Positions 51,374-59,552 of a DNA stretch of 64,000 nt are shown here, one piece after another. The notes below the pieces were generated by a model that was not told the DNA's origin, searched no databases, and was given only the letters and a program-made list of their open reading frames with translations. A program made the position numbers and the translations under genes. The stretch's first letter is position 1. Every line of letters begins with the position of its first letter. This DNA comes from JACVRW01 sp963716215. GTDB taxonomy: Bacteria > Actinomycetota > Thermoleophilia > Solirubrobacterales > Thermoleophilaceae. Location of the stretch: positions 3,844,001 through 3,908,000 of the forward strand of contig OY970298.1 in the NCBI GenBank assembly GCA_963716215.1. The letters run 5' to 3'.

Positions 51374-51796
51374 ATGGCCCACAACGCCGCGTGCCTGCGC
51401 GGCGCGCTGACGGCGTGGAACGAGGGCGGTCTGCGCGCCATCTCGGACGGATGGTGGGCGGACGACATCCTCTGGTGCGATCTGCCGGACCTGCCCGACC
51501 CCTTGACGATCCGGGGACGTGCCGCGGTCGAGGCCCGCATCGAGGAGATGATCGCGGCCATCGGGCACTGGCACTTCGAGATCGCGAGCCTCGAGGAGTA
51601 CGGCGACCTGACGCTCGCCGAGCTCGAGCTGGTGGGGCAGGGCGTGCGCAGCGGCGCCGGCTTCATCGGCCGCATCTACCAGGTCCAGCGCTGGCGCGAC
51701 CAGCGCGCCGTCGAGGTGCACACGTTCGCGGATCGCGATGCCGCGGTGGCGGCGGTCGACGAGCTCAGCGGCGGCGCACATCCCGCAGCACGATGA
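51374..51796 (+). CDS. SnoaL-like/NTF2-fold protein
   Basis: A 140-residue SnoaL_2-type protein: 'LRGALTAWNEGGLRAISDGWWADDILWCDLPDLPDPLTIRGRAAVEARIEEMIAAIGHW' and 'IYQVQRWRDQRAVEVHTFADRDAAVAAV'. Third such fold in the window; function unknown. TACGCT at 51362-51367, six bases before the ATG, suggests a leaderless mRNA. Its end overlaps the convergent patatin gene by 32 bases. Confidence 0.83.
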   Translation: MAHNAACLRGALTAWNEGGLRAISDGWWADDILWCDLPDLPDPLTIRGRAAVEARIEEMIAAIGHWHFEIASLEEYGDLTLAELELVGQGVRSGAGFIGRIYQVQRWRDQRAVEVHTFADRDAAVAAVDELSGGAHPAAR

Positions 51797-53276
51797 CCGC
51801 GGCCCGGAGCGCCAGCCGCCCGAGCCTCAGCTTGTGCCGCAGCGGCAGCCGCCCCCATGTCATCCCTCCGGTGCGCGTGTCCCAGCCCGCGTCGTAGCGT
51901 CCCCGCGCGGCGCCGGCCGCCGCCGCGGAGAGCCGCTCCTCGAGACCCCTCCGCGCGAGGCCCCCGTCCTCCAGCCAGGTGCACATCGTGCGGTATCCGG
52001 CCGCGAAGTCGTTGTAGCGGTAGCGCTCGTCGAGGAAGCCGCCGAAATGCCCGACCAGGTCGCCGGCCAGCACCTCGTCGATGCGCTTGCTGCCGTCCTT
52101 CACCTCGCCCAGCAGGAGCGGCGACACGATCTCCACCGCCACTTGCCGCTTGCCGCCGAGACCGGTCGCCAGGCCGAGCGCGCGCCGCAGCTCGGCCCCC
52201 AGCCCCGCGACCTCGGACGCGGGAGGCGGCGGGGCCTGACCCTTGACGATCGCGCGCTGCGCCTCCACCCAGTCGGCCCTCTGCTTGAGCACCGCCGCCG
52301 CGGCCTGCGCGTCGCCGGCCCCCAACAGCTGCTCCAGCGTGGCCTCCAGCTCGCGCGTCCAGGCCAGGCGCGAGTTCGTCTTCTCCAGATGCCTGAGGTC
52401 GTCGTACAGGCTCTGCGACTTGAGCAGCTTCAGCGTCCGGGTCGCGGTGCCGGTCCACTCCGGCTGGGAGTCCGGGTCGGACCACTGGTCGTCGCTGTTG
52501 GGCGGCGCCGGCGTCTCGGGCGCCGGGCTGATCAGCAGATGCAGCCGGCTCGCGTCATCGATGTCCAGATCGCCGGTCAGCTCCAGTGCCCGGCCTAGCG
52601 GCTCGTTGTCGAGCGTCCCGCCGTCCGTGTACCAGAACCAGCCGGAAGGCGGGAAGTTCGTGACGCGGTTGCGTTCGTACTTGCCCTTCTCCGCGGTGCG
52701 GTCGGCCTTCACCGGCGGGAACGCCGCGGCGTTCGCGCCCGAGGCCTCCGCGAACAGGGCGATCCGGTCGTACGAGCTCACCGGGGCACGGCTGACCAGC
52801 TCCTCCGTCGCCCAGTCGAGGTAGGTGCTGGCCGTGAGCGGCGGCTCGTCGTGGCGCCCCAGCGCGTACTCCATGCCGCGCAGGGCGCCGAGCGCCACGT
52901 GCACGTGCACGTGCTCCTCCTGGGCCACCTTCCGCTCTCCCAGCACGCCCAGCAGCTCGATCGTCTCCCGGCGCAGGACCTCGGGCGACAGTGGCGCGCT
53001 CCGTCCGCGTGCGCGCATGGCGCCGAGCGACGGAGTCTCGACCCACAGGCGCCGCATGATCTCCACGGGGTCCTGCCCCTCCAGCAGCACGCGCGCCGCC
53101 ACCACCCCGGTGATCGAGCCGGCGGACGCCCCCGCGATCGCGTCGACGGTGAGCTCACCGGGAGCGCCGCGGTTCACCTCCTGGACGCCCACGAGCAGCG
53201 CCGCCAGTACCCCGCCCTCGTACGCCCCGAGCGAGATGGCACCCGGGATCGTCAGGGCGATCCGGAGTTGAGGCAT
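51765..53276 (-). CDS. Patatin-like phospholipase
   Basis: A 503-residue lipid acyl hydrolase. The N-terminal block 'GAISLGAYEGGVLAALLVGV' is the oxyanion region (about 12-31); nucleophile elbow G-A-S-A-G with Ser51; catalytic Asp in 'WYTDGGTLDNEPLGRALEL' (D-G-G, about 216-234). The long C-terminal part (about 260-503) is helical and Arg-rich, larger than in simple patatins, and may be a regulatory or membrane-associating region. It stands alone, divergent from the HhH-GPD gene. Confidence 0.9.
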   Translation of the reverse strand: MPQLRIALTIPGAISLGAYEGGVLAALLVGVQEVNRGAPGELTVDAIAGASAGSITGVVAARVLLEGQDPVEIMRRLWVETPSLGAMRARGRSAPLSPEVLRRETIELLGVLGERKVAQEEHVHVHVALGALRGMEYALGRHDEPPLTASTYLDWATEELVSRAPVSSYDRIALFAEASGANAAAFPPVKADRTAEKGKYERNRVTNFPPSGWFWYTDGGTLDNEPLGRALELTGDLDIDDASRLHLLISPAPETPAPPNSDDQWSDPDSQPEWTGTATRTLKLLKSQSLYDDLRHLEKTNSRLAWTRELEATLEQLLGAGDAQAAAAVLKQRADWVEAQRAIVKGQAPPPPASEVAGLGAELRRALGLATGLGGKRQVAVEIVSPLLLGEVKDGSKRIDEVLAGDLVGHFGGFLDERYRYNDFAAGYRTMCTWLEDGGLARRGLEERLSAAAAGAARGRYDAGWDTRTGGMTWGRLPLRHKLRLGRLALRAAVIVLRDVRRR

Positions 53277-53311
53277 CGCTGCCGACCCTACCGCCCGGGT
53301 ACGATCCCCGG

Positions 53312-53863
53312 GTGCCCGAACGCCTGTACTTCACGGAGTCCGACGAGGCCAACGAGCTGATCGCCTCCGACCCGATGGCGCTGCTCGTGGGCTTCGCGCT
53401 CGACCAGCAGGTAACGGTGCAGAAGGCGTTCGAGGGTCCGCTGGTCCTGCGCGAGCGGCTCGGCACGCTGGATGCCGCGGCGATCGCGGCGGCCGAGCTG
53501 GAGCCGATCTTCCGCACGAGGCCTGCGATCCACCGCTTCCCCGGGTCGATGGCGCGCAAGGTGCAGGCCCTGGCGGTGCACGTGCGCGACCGCTACGACG
53601 GGGACGCCGCGCGCGTTTGGACCGACGCGGCCGACTCCGATGCCCTGCGCGCCAACCTCCAGGGTCTCCCCGGCTTCGGCGAGATGAAGGTGAAGGCGCT
53701 CGGCTCGGTGCTGGCGAAGCGCTTCGGCGTGGACGCCGCACAGGGCCTGGTGCCGTGGCATCCCACCCTCGGCGACGTGGACTCGCCGCAGGCGCTGGCC
53801 GACTACCAGGCCGCGAAGCGGGCCCACAAGGCCGAGTGGTCGAAGGTGCGCACAGTCACATAG
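53312..53863 (+). CDS. HhH-GPD-type DNA repair-like protein
   Basis: A 183-residue protein of the uncharacterised HhH-GPD group: 'LVGFALDQQVTVQKAFEGPLVLRERLG' and the helix-hairpin-helix 'LQGLPGFGEMKVKALGSVLAKRFG' (about 127-150). The catalytic Lys seen in EndoIII is not evident, and no Fe-S Cys cluster is present, so activity is uncertain. GTG start at 53312 with TACGAT (53300-53305) six bases upstream as a likely leaderless promoter. Confidence 0.82.
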   Translation: MPERLYFTESDEANELIASDPMALLVGFALDQQVTVQKAFEGPLVLRERLGTLDAAAIAAAELEPIFRTRPAIHRFPGSMARKVQALAVHVRDRYDGDAARVWTDAADSDALRANLQGLPGFGEMKVKALGSVLAKRFGVDAAQGLVPWHPTLGDVDSPQALADYQAAKRAHKAEWSKVRTVT

Positions 53864-53904
53864 CGCGGCGATGAGATTGCGGCGGCGTGCGGGTCTATAC
53901 CTGC

Positions 53905-55382
53905 ATGACCACCGCAGAGACCCATAACGACCGCACTCGCTGGCTGGCCCTCTATGTGCTGTGCGGAGGAATGCTCATGATCGTGCTCGACGCCACGATC
54001 GTGAACGTCGCCCTCCCCTCGATCCAGGCGGACCTCGGCTTTTCTCAGAGCAACCTCGCCTGGGTCGTGAACGCCTATCTGATCGCCTTCGGCGGCCTCC
54101 TGCTGTTGGCCGGACGCCTCGGTGACCTGATCGGGCAGCGGCGTGTCTTCTTGATCGGCCTCGCGATCTTCACCGTCGCGTCGCTGGTGTGCGCGGTCGC
54201 TCCGAGCCAGGCCACGCTGATCGGGGCGCGGTTCGTGCAGGGCGCCGGCGGCGCGATCGCGTCCGCCGTCATCCTCGGCATGATCGTCACGATGTTCCCG
54301 GAGCCGCGGGAGCAGGCGAAGGCGATCGGGGTCTACAGCTTCGTCGCCTCGGCCGGCGCATCGATCGGCTTGCTGGCGGGCGGCGTGCTGACCGAGGCCA
54401 TCAACTGGCACTGGATCTTCGTCATCAACCTGCCAGTCGGGGTCGCCACGGCGCTGCTGGCGCTGCGGCTGGTGGAAGGCGGCGAGGGGATCGGCCTCAA
54501 GCAGGGCGCGGACGTGCCCGGCGCGGCGCTGATCACCGGTGGCCTGATGCTCGGCGTGTACACGCTGCTCGAGGCCGGCGAGCAGGGCTTCGGCTCGACC
54601 CAGACGGTCGGCCTGGGCGCGATCTCGCTGGCGCTGCTGGCGGCGTTCGTCGTGCGCCAGGACCGCGTGACCAACCCGCTGATGCCGCTGCGCCTGTTCC
54701 GCTCCCGCAACGTCGCCGGGGCCAACCTCGTGATGGCGCTCCTGGTGGTCGGGTTCTTCGGGATGTTCTTCCTCGGCGCCCTCTACCTGCAGGTCATCCT
54801 GGGCTACGACGCGCTCGAGGTGGGCCTGGCGTTCCTGCCCTCCTCGATCGTGATGGGCACGCTGTCGCTGGGCTTCGCGGAGCGCCTGATGATGGGCATC
54901 GGCCCGCGCACCACGCTGGTCACGGGCCTGGCGTTCGCCGGCCTCGGGCTGCTGCTGTTCGCGCGCGCCCCCGTAGACGGGACCTGGGCGATCGACGTGC
55001 TGCCGGTGATGCTGCTGCTCGGCGCCGGCGCGGGCCTGGCCTTCCCGGCGCTGATGACGCTCGCGATGTCGGGCGCCACCCCCAGCGACGCGGGACTTGG
55101 CCTCGGGCCTGGTCAACACGACCGTGCAGGTGGGCGGCGCGATCGGTCTCGCCGTGCTGGCCACGCGTCGCCACCCAGCGGACCGAAGGGCTGCTCGCCG
55201 ATGGCGCCTCGAACGCCTTGGCGCTCAACTCGGGCTACCACCTCGCCTACGTGATCGGAGCCGCGCTGGTGATGCTCGCGATCCTGGTGGCCGTGGTGGT
55301 GCTGCGCGCGGACGAGCCGGCCGAGGCGCAGGCCGAGCCCGAGCGGATCGACACGGAGCCGATCTACTCGCAGGCCGCCTAG
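53905..55382 (+). pseudogene. DHA2-family MFS drug exporter, interrupted by two +1 frameshifts
   Basis: Fourteen-helix EmrB/QacA-type exporter: 'LDATIVNVALPSIQADLGFSQSNLAWVVNAYLIAFGGLLLLAGRLGDLIGQRRVFLIGL' is the motif A/D1 region, 'GASIGLLAGGVLTEAINWHWIFVINLPVG' is motif C. The first frame is intact to 'PSDAG' (55092). An extra C at about 55096 shifts into 'LASGLVNTTVQVGGAIGLAVLAT', and another extra C at about 55166 shifts again into 'VATQRTEGLLADGASNALALNSGYHLAYVIGAAL', ending at 55382. Removing both bases restores about 490 residues. Start ATG 53905; an in-frame GTG is at 53887. Either a decayed gene or sequencing errors. Confidence 0.82.
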
Positions 55383-56521
55383 GCGAGGCCTTCGCCGACC
55401 AGGAAGAACTGGTTGGTGGCCTCCTGATTTCCCCGCACGGCCGCCCGGCGCTCCATCAGGTCGGGCGGCAGCGCGTTGAACCGGGCGAGCCACACGTTCT
55501 GGTGGAAGTCGGGCAGTGTCGCCTCGTTGCGTCGGCGCTCGTAGCCGCCCAGCGCCTCGGCCTCGGTCGGCTCGCCTGAGCGGGCCTCGCCGACCGCCTC
55601 CGTGAGCAGCTCGGCGTCGCGGAAGGCATCGCACACGCCCAGCGCCAGGTAGGGGTCCTTGTGGCACCCGGCGTCACCCACGAGCGCCCAACCCGGCCCG
55701 CCCGGCGTGCGCAGGTGGTTGGGCAGCTGGGTCGCGCCGAGGATCCGCTCCTCGCGCCGGCCGCCGCGCACGCGCTCGGCCAGATCCGGTACCCGCTCGA
55801 GTGCTCGGAGCAGCTCGCGCTCGGGATCGGCGCGCACGGCCGCCAACTCGTCGGCCGGCCACGCAACGAAGACCGCGAACAGCGAGTCGTTCGTGGGAAA
55901 CGCGAAGATCACGCGGCGGTCGCGGATGTAGATCTCCAGCGCGTCGCCAGCAACCCCGCTCCAGTACGAGAAGTACCAGCAGGTGAGCGTGGGGATCGAT
56001 TCCACGGCGGGCGCCTGCACCCACTTGGCGACGGCCGAGTTGCGCCCGTCGGCACCGATCACGAGACGCGCTGACTCGCTGACGGTGCGGTTCCCCCCAC
56101 GTCCGCGGATGCCGGTCACGCGGCCGGAGTCGTCGAACGACAGGCCGTCGACGGCGAAGCCCTCGCGGAACTCGGCCCCAGCCTCGACCGCGGCGTCAAC
56201 GAGCACCTGGTCCAACGCGGCGCGGCGCGGTCCGAGCCCCACCGGCACCCCGTTCACGCCGAGGTCCGAGCCCGCGAGCGGGAAATCGCCGAGGTCCATC
56301 GTGATCGCCCTGACCGGTGGGCAACCCGTGTCGAGCACCCGGTCGAGCAGTCCCCAACGCTGCAGACGCTGCGGCCCGTGTCGGTGGATGAAGTGCCCGT
56401 GCGGGATCTCGCTCGGGAAGCGCGCCCGATCCACCAGCAGCACGTCGTGGCCGGCGCGGGCCAGCAACATCGCCGTGGTCGCCCCGGCGCAGCGGGCCCC
56501 GATGACGATGGCGTCGCGCAT
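55379..56521 (-). CDS. FAD-dependent monooxygenase/reductase (geranylgeranyl-reductase-like)
   Basis: A 380-residue flavoprotein: 'DAIVIGARCAGATTAMLLARAGHDVLLVDR' (FAD motif with the GARCAGA variant common in actinobacterial hydroxylases), 'RLVIGADGRNSAVAKW' (DG motif) and 'GWALVGDAGCHKDPYLALGVCDAFRDAELL' (GD motif for FAD ribityl binding). Two helical insertions form the substrate lid. Substrate unknown. Its stop overlaps the convergent MFS gene end by four bases. Confidence 0.88.
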   Translation of the reverse strand: MRDAIVIGARCAGATTAMLLARAGHDVLLVDRARFPSEIPHGHFIHRHGPQRLQRWGLLDRVLDTGCPPVRAITMDLGDFPLAGSDLGVNGVPVGLGPRRAALDQVLVDAAVEAGAEFREGFAVDGLSFDDSGRVTGIRGRGGNRTVSESARLVIGADGRNSAVAKWVQAPAVESIPTLTCWYFSYWSGVAGDALEIYIRDRRVIFAFPTNDSLFAVFVAWPADELAAVRADPERELLRALERVPDLAERVRGGRREERILGATQLPNHLRTPGGPGWALVGDAGCHKDPYLALGVCDAFRDAELLTEAVGEARSGEPTEAEALGGYERRRNEATLPDFHQNVWLARFNALPPDLMERRAAVRGNQEATNQFFLVGEGLA

Positions 56522-56583
56522 GGGAATCGCTCAGGTTCCCACCGGCGCGGCGGCCGGTCAACCGCGCGAGTACGGTACGGCCC

Positions 56584-56859
56584 ATGACGCACGCGGTGGT
56601 GTTGATCAAGGCCGAGCGCGACGCCATGCCGGAGCTCGGCGGCCGGCTGGCCGATGTCGAGGGCGTTGCCGAGGCCTACTCGGTGACCGGCAAGTGGGAC
56701 TTCGTCGCGATCCTGCGCCTGCGCGAGCACGACGAGCTTGCCGAGCTCGTCACCGGCACCCTCGCGCGGATGGACGGGATCGCCGAGACCTACACGATGG
56801 TGGCGTTCGAGGCCTTCTCGCAGCACGACCTCGAGTCGATGTTCTCGATCGGGGCCTAG
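56584..56859 (+). CDS. Stand-alone Lrp/AsnC ligand-binding (RAM) domain protein
   Basis: A 91-residue protein made only of the Lrp/AsnC effector domain: 'AVVLIKAERDAMPELGGRLADVEGVAEAYSVTGKWDFVAILRLREHDELAELVTGTLARMDGIAETYTMVAFEAFS'. There is no DNA-binding helix. Such proteins bind amino acids and can oligomerise with or without full-length Lrp. TACGGT at 56571-56576, seven bases before the ATG, is the likely -10. Confidence 0.88.
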   Translation: MTHAVVLIKAERDAMPELGGRLADVEGVAEAYSVTGKWDFVAILRLREHDELAELVTGTLARMDGIAETYTMVAFEAFSQHDLESMFSIGA

Positions 56860-57035
56860 AAGGCAGCACACCCCACAGCCGCGGCGGGGGTGGTCGGTAT
56901 TCGCAGTCTCGGCGCATCTCAATTTCGCCCACCCGGGTCAGAGATTAGGTGGGTGGATCATCTTCTGGTCCGCGAGCTCGCGAGAGCCCGTCCACGCGCC
57001 GCGGAAGCCCGGGGTGGGCGCGCATTTTGTGCCCC

Positions 57036-57482
57036 CTAGCCCCCGGGCCGCCGCTGCGCGGGGTACGGGACCTCGATATCCAGCTCGCCGCCGACCCTGA
57101 GGCTCACGACCATCAGCTGCGTGTCACCGTCGGCGTAGACGAACTCGCACCGGGTGGGGCGGTCGGGGCGGATCGAGCCCGGGCAGCGCACCGACCCGGA
57201 CGGTCCGCCGCCGGCTCGGAGCTGGCTCTCGAGCCGCTGCTCGGCGGTATCCGCAGACACGGGCTCGAGCGGCTTGGGAGGCGAGTCGCGCGTGAGCACG
57301 AGAGCGACCGCCACACCGCCGGCCAGCACGAGCAGGGCCAGCGCGATCCAGAGCGGCGACGGTCGGGGCAGCGACGGCCGCGGCGGCTCCTCGAAGAAGA
57401 CGAAACCGCACCGATCGCACCGCGCCGCCCCGCTCGCCGCCGCGGTGCCGCACTGCGGACACGTCGCAGTGGTACTGGTCAC
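57036..57482 (-). CDS. Zinc-ribbon, single-helix membrane protein with DUF4333-like domain
   Basis: A 148-residue protein: an N-terminal zinc ribbon (CPQC at about 8-11 and CDRC at about 22-25), a proline-rich link, one membrane helix (about 43-64), and an extracytoplasmic DUF4333-like domain ('LESQLRAGGGPSGSVRCPGSIRPDRPTRCEFVYADGDTQLMVVSLRVGG') with a conserved Cys pair. Found in actinobacteria; function unknown. The 176 bases downstream of it (56860-57035) show no further gene. Confidence 0.8.
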   Translation of the reverse strand: MTSTTATCPQCGTAAASGAARCDRCGFVFFEEPPRPSLPRPSPLWIALALLVLAGGVAVALVLTRDSPPKPLEPVSADTAEQRLESQLRAGGGPSGSVRCPGSIRPDRPTRCEFVYADGDTQLMVVSLRVGGELDIEVPYPAQRRPGG

Positions 57483-57549
57483 GGATCGGCCTTGACCGTC
57501 CAGGCGTCCAGCCTATCCACGGTCGCTCTCCCCGGCGTAGGATCGCCCC

Positions 57550-57927
57550 ATGAACCCGAGCCTTGACCACGTCGGACTCGATGTGAGCGACTACGAGGCC
57601 AGCAAGGCCTTCTACGAGCAGGCGCTCGCGCCGCTGGGAGTGAGGCTGATGATGGAGCCTGTCGCCAAGGTGGGCGGATTCGGTGCCGACTTCCCGTTCT
57701 TCTGGATCGCCCAGCGCAACCGCGGTCCCGACAGCGGCGTGCACGTGGCGTTCAGGACCGAGAGCCGCGACACCGTGGACGCGTTCCACGCCGCCGCGCT
57801 CGCGGCCGGCGGGGAGGACAACGGCGGGCCGGGACCGCGCGAGATCTACCACCCCGACTACTACGGGGCGTTCGTGCTGGACCCGGACGGCAACAACGTC
57901 GAGGCCGTCTGCCATACACCCGCCTGA
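57550..57927 (+). CDS. VOC/glyoxalase-family protein
   Basis: A 125-residue vicinal-oxygen-chelate protein: 'LDHVGLDVSDYEASKAFYEQALAPLGVRLM', 'GVHVAFRTESRDTVDAFHAAALAAGGEDNGGPGPREIYHPDYYGAFVLDPDGNNVEAVCH'. His in the first strand, His in 'VHVAF' and Glu in 'NNVEAV' are candidate metal ligands. Single-domain form that would dimerise. TAGGAT (57538-57543) lies six bases before the ATG. Confidence 0.88.
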   Translation: MNPSLDHVGLDVSDYEASKAFYEQALAPLGVRLMMEPVAKVGGFGADFPFFWIAQRNRGPDSGVHVAFRTESRDTVDAFHAAALAAGGEDNGGPGPREIYHPDYYGAFVLDPDGNNVEAVCHTPA

Positions 57928-58053
57928 TCGGGCGCTAGCCTTACGGCTACAGGTCGAGTATCCGCTCGACAAAGCAGTGCCCCGCGTTTCCGCAGTTGTT
58001 GCCTTCGTGCACCCTCCGCGTTTCGCAGTGCACATACCCCGGAGGGGAACAAG
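57928..58053 (+). promoter_or_regulatory. Structured 5' leader of the cold-shock gene
   Basis: The 126 bases before the cold-shock gene hold several foldable parts: TAGCC/GGCTA around 57937-57950, GTCGAG/CTCGAC around 57952-57969, a directly repeated block CCGCGTTTC-(C)GCAGT at 57982-57996 and 58016-58028, and GTGCAC/GTGCAC (about 58007-58012 and 58027-58032) enclosing the second repeat. The ribosome-binding site GGAGGGG (58041-58047) follows. Long folded leaders are usual for cspA-type genes; temperature control here is inference. Confidence 0.6.
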
Positions 58054-58257
58054 ATGGCTACAGGAACCGTGAAGTGGTTCAGTGACGACAAGGGCTTCGG
58101 CTTCATTACGCCGGACGAGCCCGGCAAGGACCTGTTCGTGCATCACAACGCGATCCAGGGCAGCGGCTTCAAGTCGCTCGCCGAGGGCGCGAAGGTGAGC
58201 TACGACGCCGAGCAGGGCGCCAAGGGCCCGGCGGCCGCGAACGTCCAGACGCTCTAA
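58054..58257 (+). CDS. cspA: Cold shock protein
   Basis: A 67-residue CspA-type OB-fold protein that binds single-stranded RNA and DNA. RNP1 KGFGFIT (about 15-21) and RNP2 LFVHHNA (about 33-39; commonly LFVHFSA) are present, and the length is normal. It is preceded by a folded leader and strong GGAGGGG, and followed by a terminator hairpin at 58274. Confidence 0.96.
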   Translation: MATGTVKWFSDDKGFGFITPDEPGKDLFVHHNAIQGSGFKSLAEGAKVSYDAEQGAKGPAAANVQTL

Positions 58258-58273
58258 GGCGGACGGACTTCGT

Positions 58274-58310
58274 CGAGCGGCGGGGGCTCCAACGGGTCCC
58301 CGCCGACTCG
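58274..58310 (+). terminator. Terminator hairpin after the cold-shock gene
   Basis: CGAG-CGGCGGGG (58274-58285) pairs with CCCCGCCG-A-CTCG (58298-58310): an eight-pair stem extended by four pairs after a one-base bulge. Loop of twelve bases; no U-run. Confidence 0.65.
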
Positions 58311-58335
58311 CCCGCACACGACTGAGGGGAGAGGC

Positions 58336-58536
58336 ATGGCCTCAACCGGCAAGCGAAAGACCACCATGGCGAAGCTCAACCGCGAACGCCGCCTGCTCGA
58401 ACGGCGGCTGGAGAAGAAGGCCAAGAAGGACGCGCGCAAGCGCGCCGCGGCGCTCGGCCCGAGCGAGACCGACGCGCCGCTGACCGACGGCGACGAGTTG
58501 AGCCCCGCTGCTCGGCTGAGCCCCGGTCAGCCCTAG
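58336..58536 (+). CDS. Small Lys/Arg-rich protein
   Basis: A 66-residue protein with a highly basic helical N-terminal half ('KRKTTMAKLNRERRLLERRLEKKAKKDARKRAAAL') and an acidic, Pro-containing tail. GAGGGGAGAGG directly upstream of ATG 58336 is a strong ribosome-binding site, which supports translation. It might bind RNA or the ribosome; no family can be named with certainty. Convergent with the MetE-like gene. Confidence 0.65.
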   Translation: MASTGKRKTTMAKLNRERRLLERRLEKKAKKDARKRAAALGPSETDAPLTDGDELSPAARLSPGQP

Positions 58537-59552
58537 AGCTCTGCCCGCACCAGCTCGGCGCCGGCCACCAGCGACTCGAGCTTGCCATACGCGCTGGCGC
58601 GCGGCAGGTACTTCATCCCGCAGTCGGGCGCGGCGACCAGGTCCTCGGGGGACTTGTGAGGCAGCGCCCTCCGGATCCGCTCGGCGACGGTCGCCGGGGT
58701 CTCGACCTGCTCGTCGCTGAGGTCGAGCACGCCGAGGATCACGGTCTTGTCGGGGAGCGTGTCGAGCACGTCCAGCTCCAGCCCCGACTGGGCGGTCTCG
58801 ATCGAGACCTGCTGGCAGGAGCACTCGCTGAGCTCCGAGAGGAACGAGTAGCCCTCTGGCCGTTCGTGGATGATCGCGGCATAGCCGAAGCAGATGTGCA
58901 GGGCCGTCGTCACCTCGATGCCCTCCAGCGCCCGGTCGACGGCGCGCACCCCGAAGCGCCGGGCGGCCTCCGGCCTCGCCTGCAGGTAGGGCTCGTCGAT
59001 CTGCACGATGTCGGCCCCGGCGGCTGCGAGGTCGGCGATCTCGTCGTTGATCGCCGCGGCGTAGGCGAGCGCCAGCTCCTCGTCGCTCTCGTAGAAGTCG
59101 TTCTGGGCCTGCTGCGACATCGTGAACGGCCCGGGGACGGTGAGCTTGACCGGCCTGGAGGTGTTCGCCTTGAGGAACTCGAGGTCGCGCACCTGCACCG
59201 GCTCGGGCCGGCTGATCGGGCCCACGACACGCGGGACCGGGTTGGGGTGGCCGCTGCGGTCGAGCGCGGTGCCGGGGTTGTCGATGTCCACCCCCTCGAG
59301 CGCGGTCGCGAACCGGTTCGAATAGCTCTCGCGGCGCATCTCGCCGTCGGTGAGGATGTCGATACCCGCGCGCTCCTGGTCGCGTATGGCGAGCAGGGTG
59401 GCGTCGTCCTGCGCCTCCTCGATATAGGCGGGATCCACGCGCCACAGCTCGCGCGCGCGCACCCGCGGCGGGAAGCGATCGCGCAACCGCTCGCGGTCGA
59501 TCAGCCAACTCGGCTGGGCGTAGGACCCCACGAGGGTGGTCGGCAGGCTCAT
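58533..59552 (-). CDS. Core MetE-like protein (cobalamin-independent methionine synthase family)
   Basis: A 339-residue protein corresponding only to the C-terminal catalytic half of MetE. 'TTLVGSYAQPSWLIDRERLRDRF', 'TDGEMRRESYSNRFATALEG', 'KLTVPGPFTMSQQAQNDFY', 'GADIVQIDEPYLQARP', 'TALHICFGYAA' (His-x-Cys zinc ligands) and 'LVAAPDCGMKYLPR' (Cys ligand) are kept. Short versions use unknown methyl donors or act on other thiols. ATG 59552 overlaps the maleate-isomerase-like stop (ATGA). It is the last gene of the molybdenum-hydroxylase operon; its link to that chemistry is unclear. Confidence 0.85.
   Translation of the reverse strand: MSLPTTLVGSYAQPSWLIDRERLRDRFPPRVRARELWRVDPAYIEEAQDDATLLAIRDQERAGIDILTDGEMRRESYSNRFATALEGVDIDNPGTALDRSGHPNPVPRVVGPISRPEPVQVRDLEFLKANTSRPVKLTVPGPFTMSQQAQNDFYESDEELALAYAAAINDEIADLAAAGADIVQIDEPYLQARPEAARRFGVRAVDRALEGIEVTTALHICFGYAAIIHERPEGYSFLSELSECSCQQVSIETAQSGLELDVLDTLPDKTVILGVLDLSDEQVETPATVAERIRRALPHKSPEDLVAAPDCGMKYLPRASAYGKLESLVAGAELVRAEL

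Noticed and set aside
53803..55164. A 453-codon minus-strand open frame over the MFS gene
   Set aside because: Antisense, composition typical of GC-driven open frames; the MFS helices on the plus strand are unmistakable despite two frameshifts.
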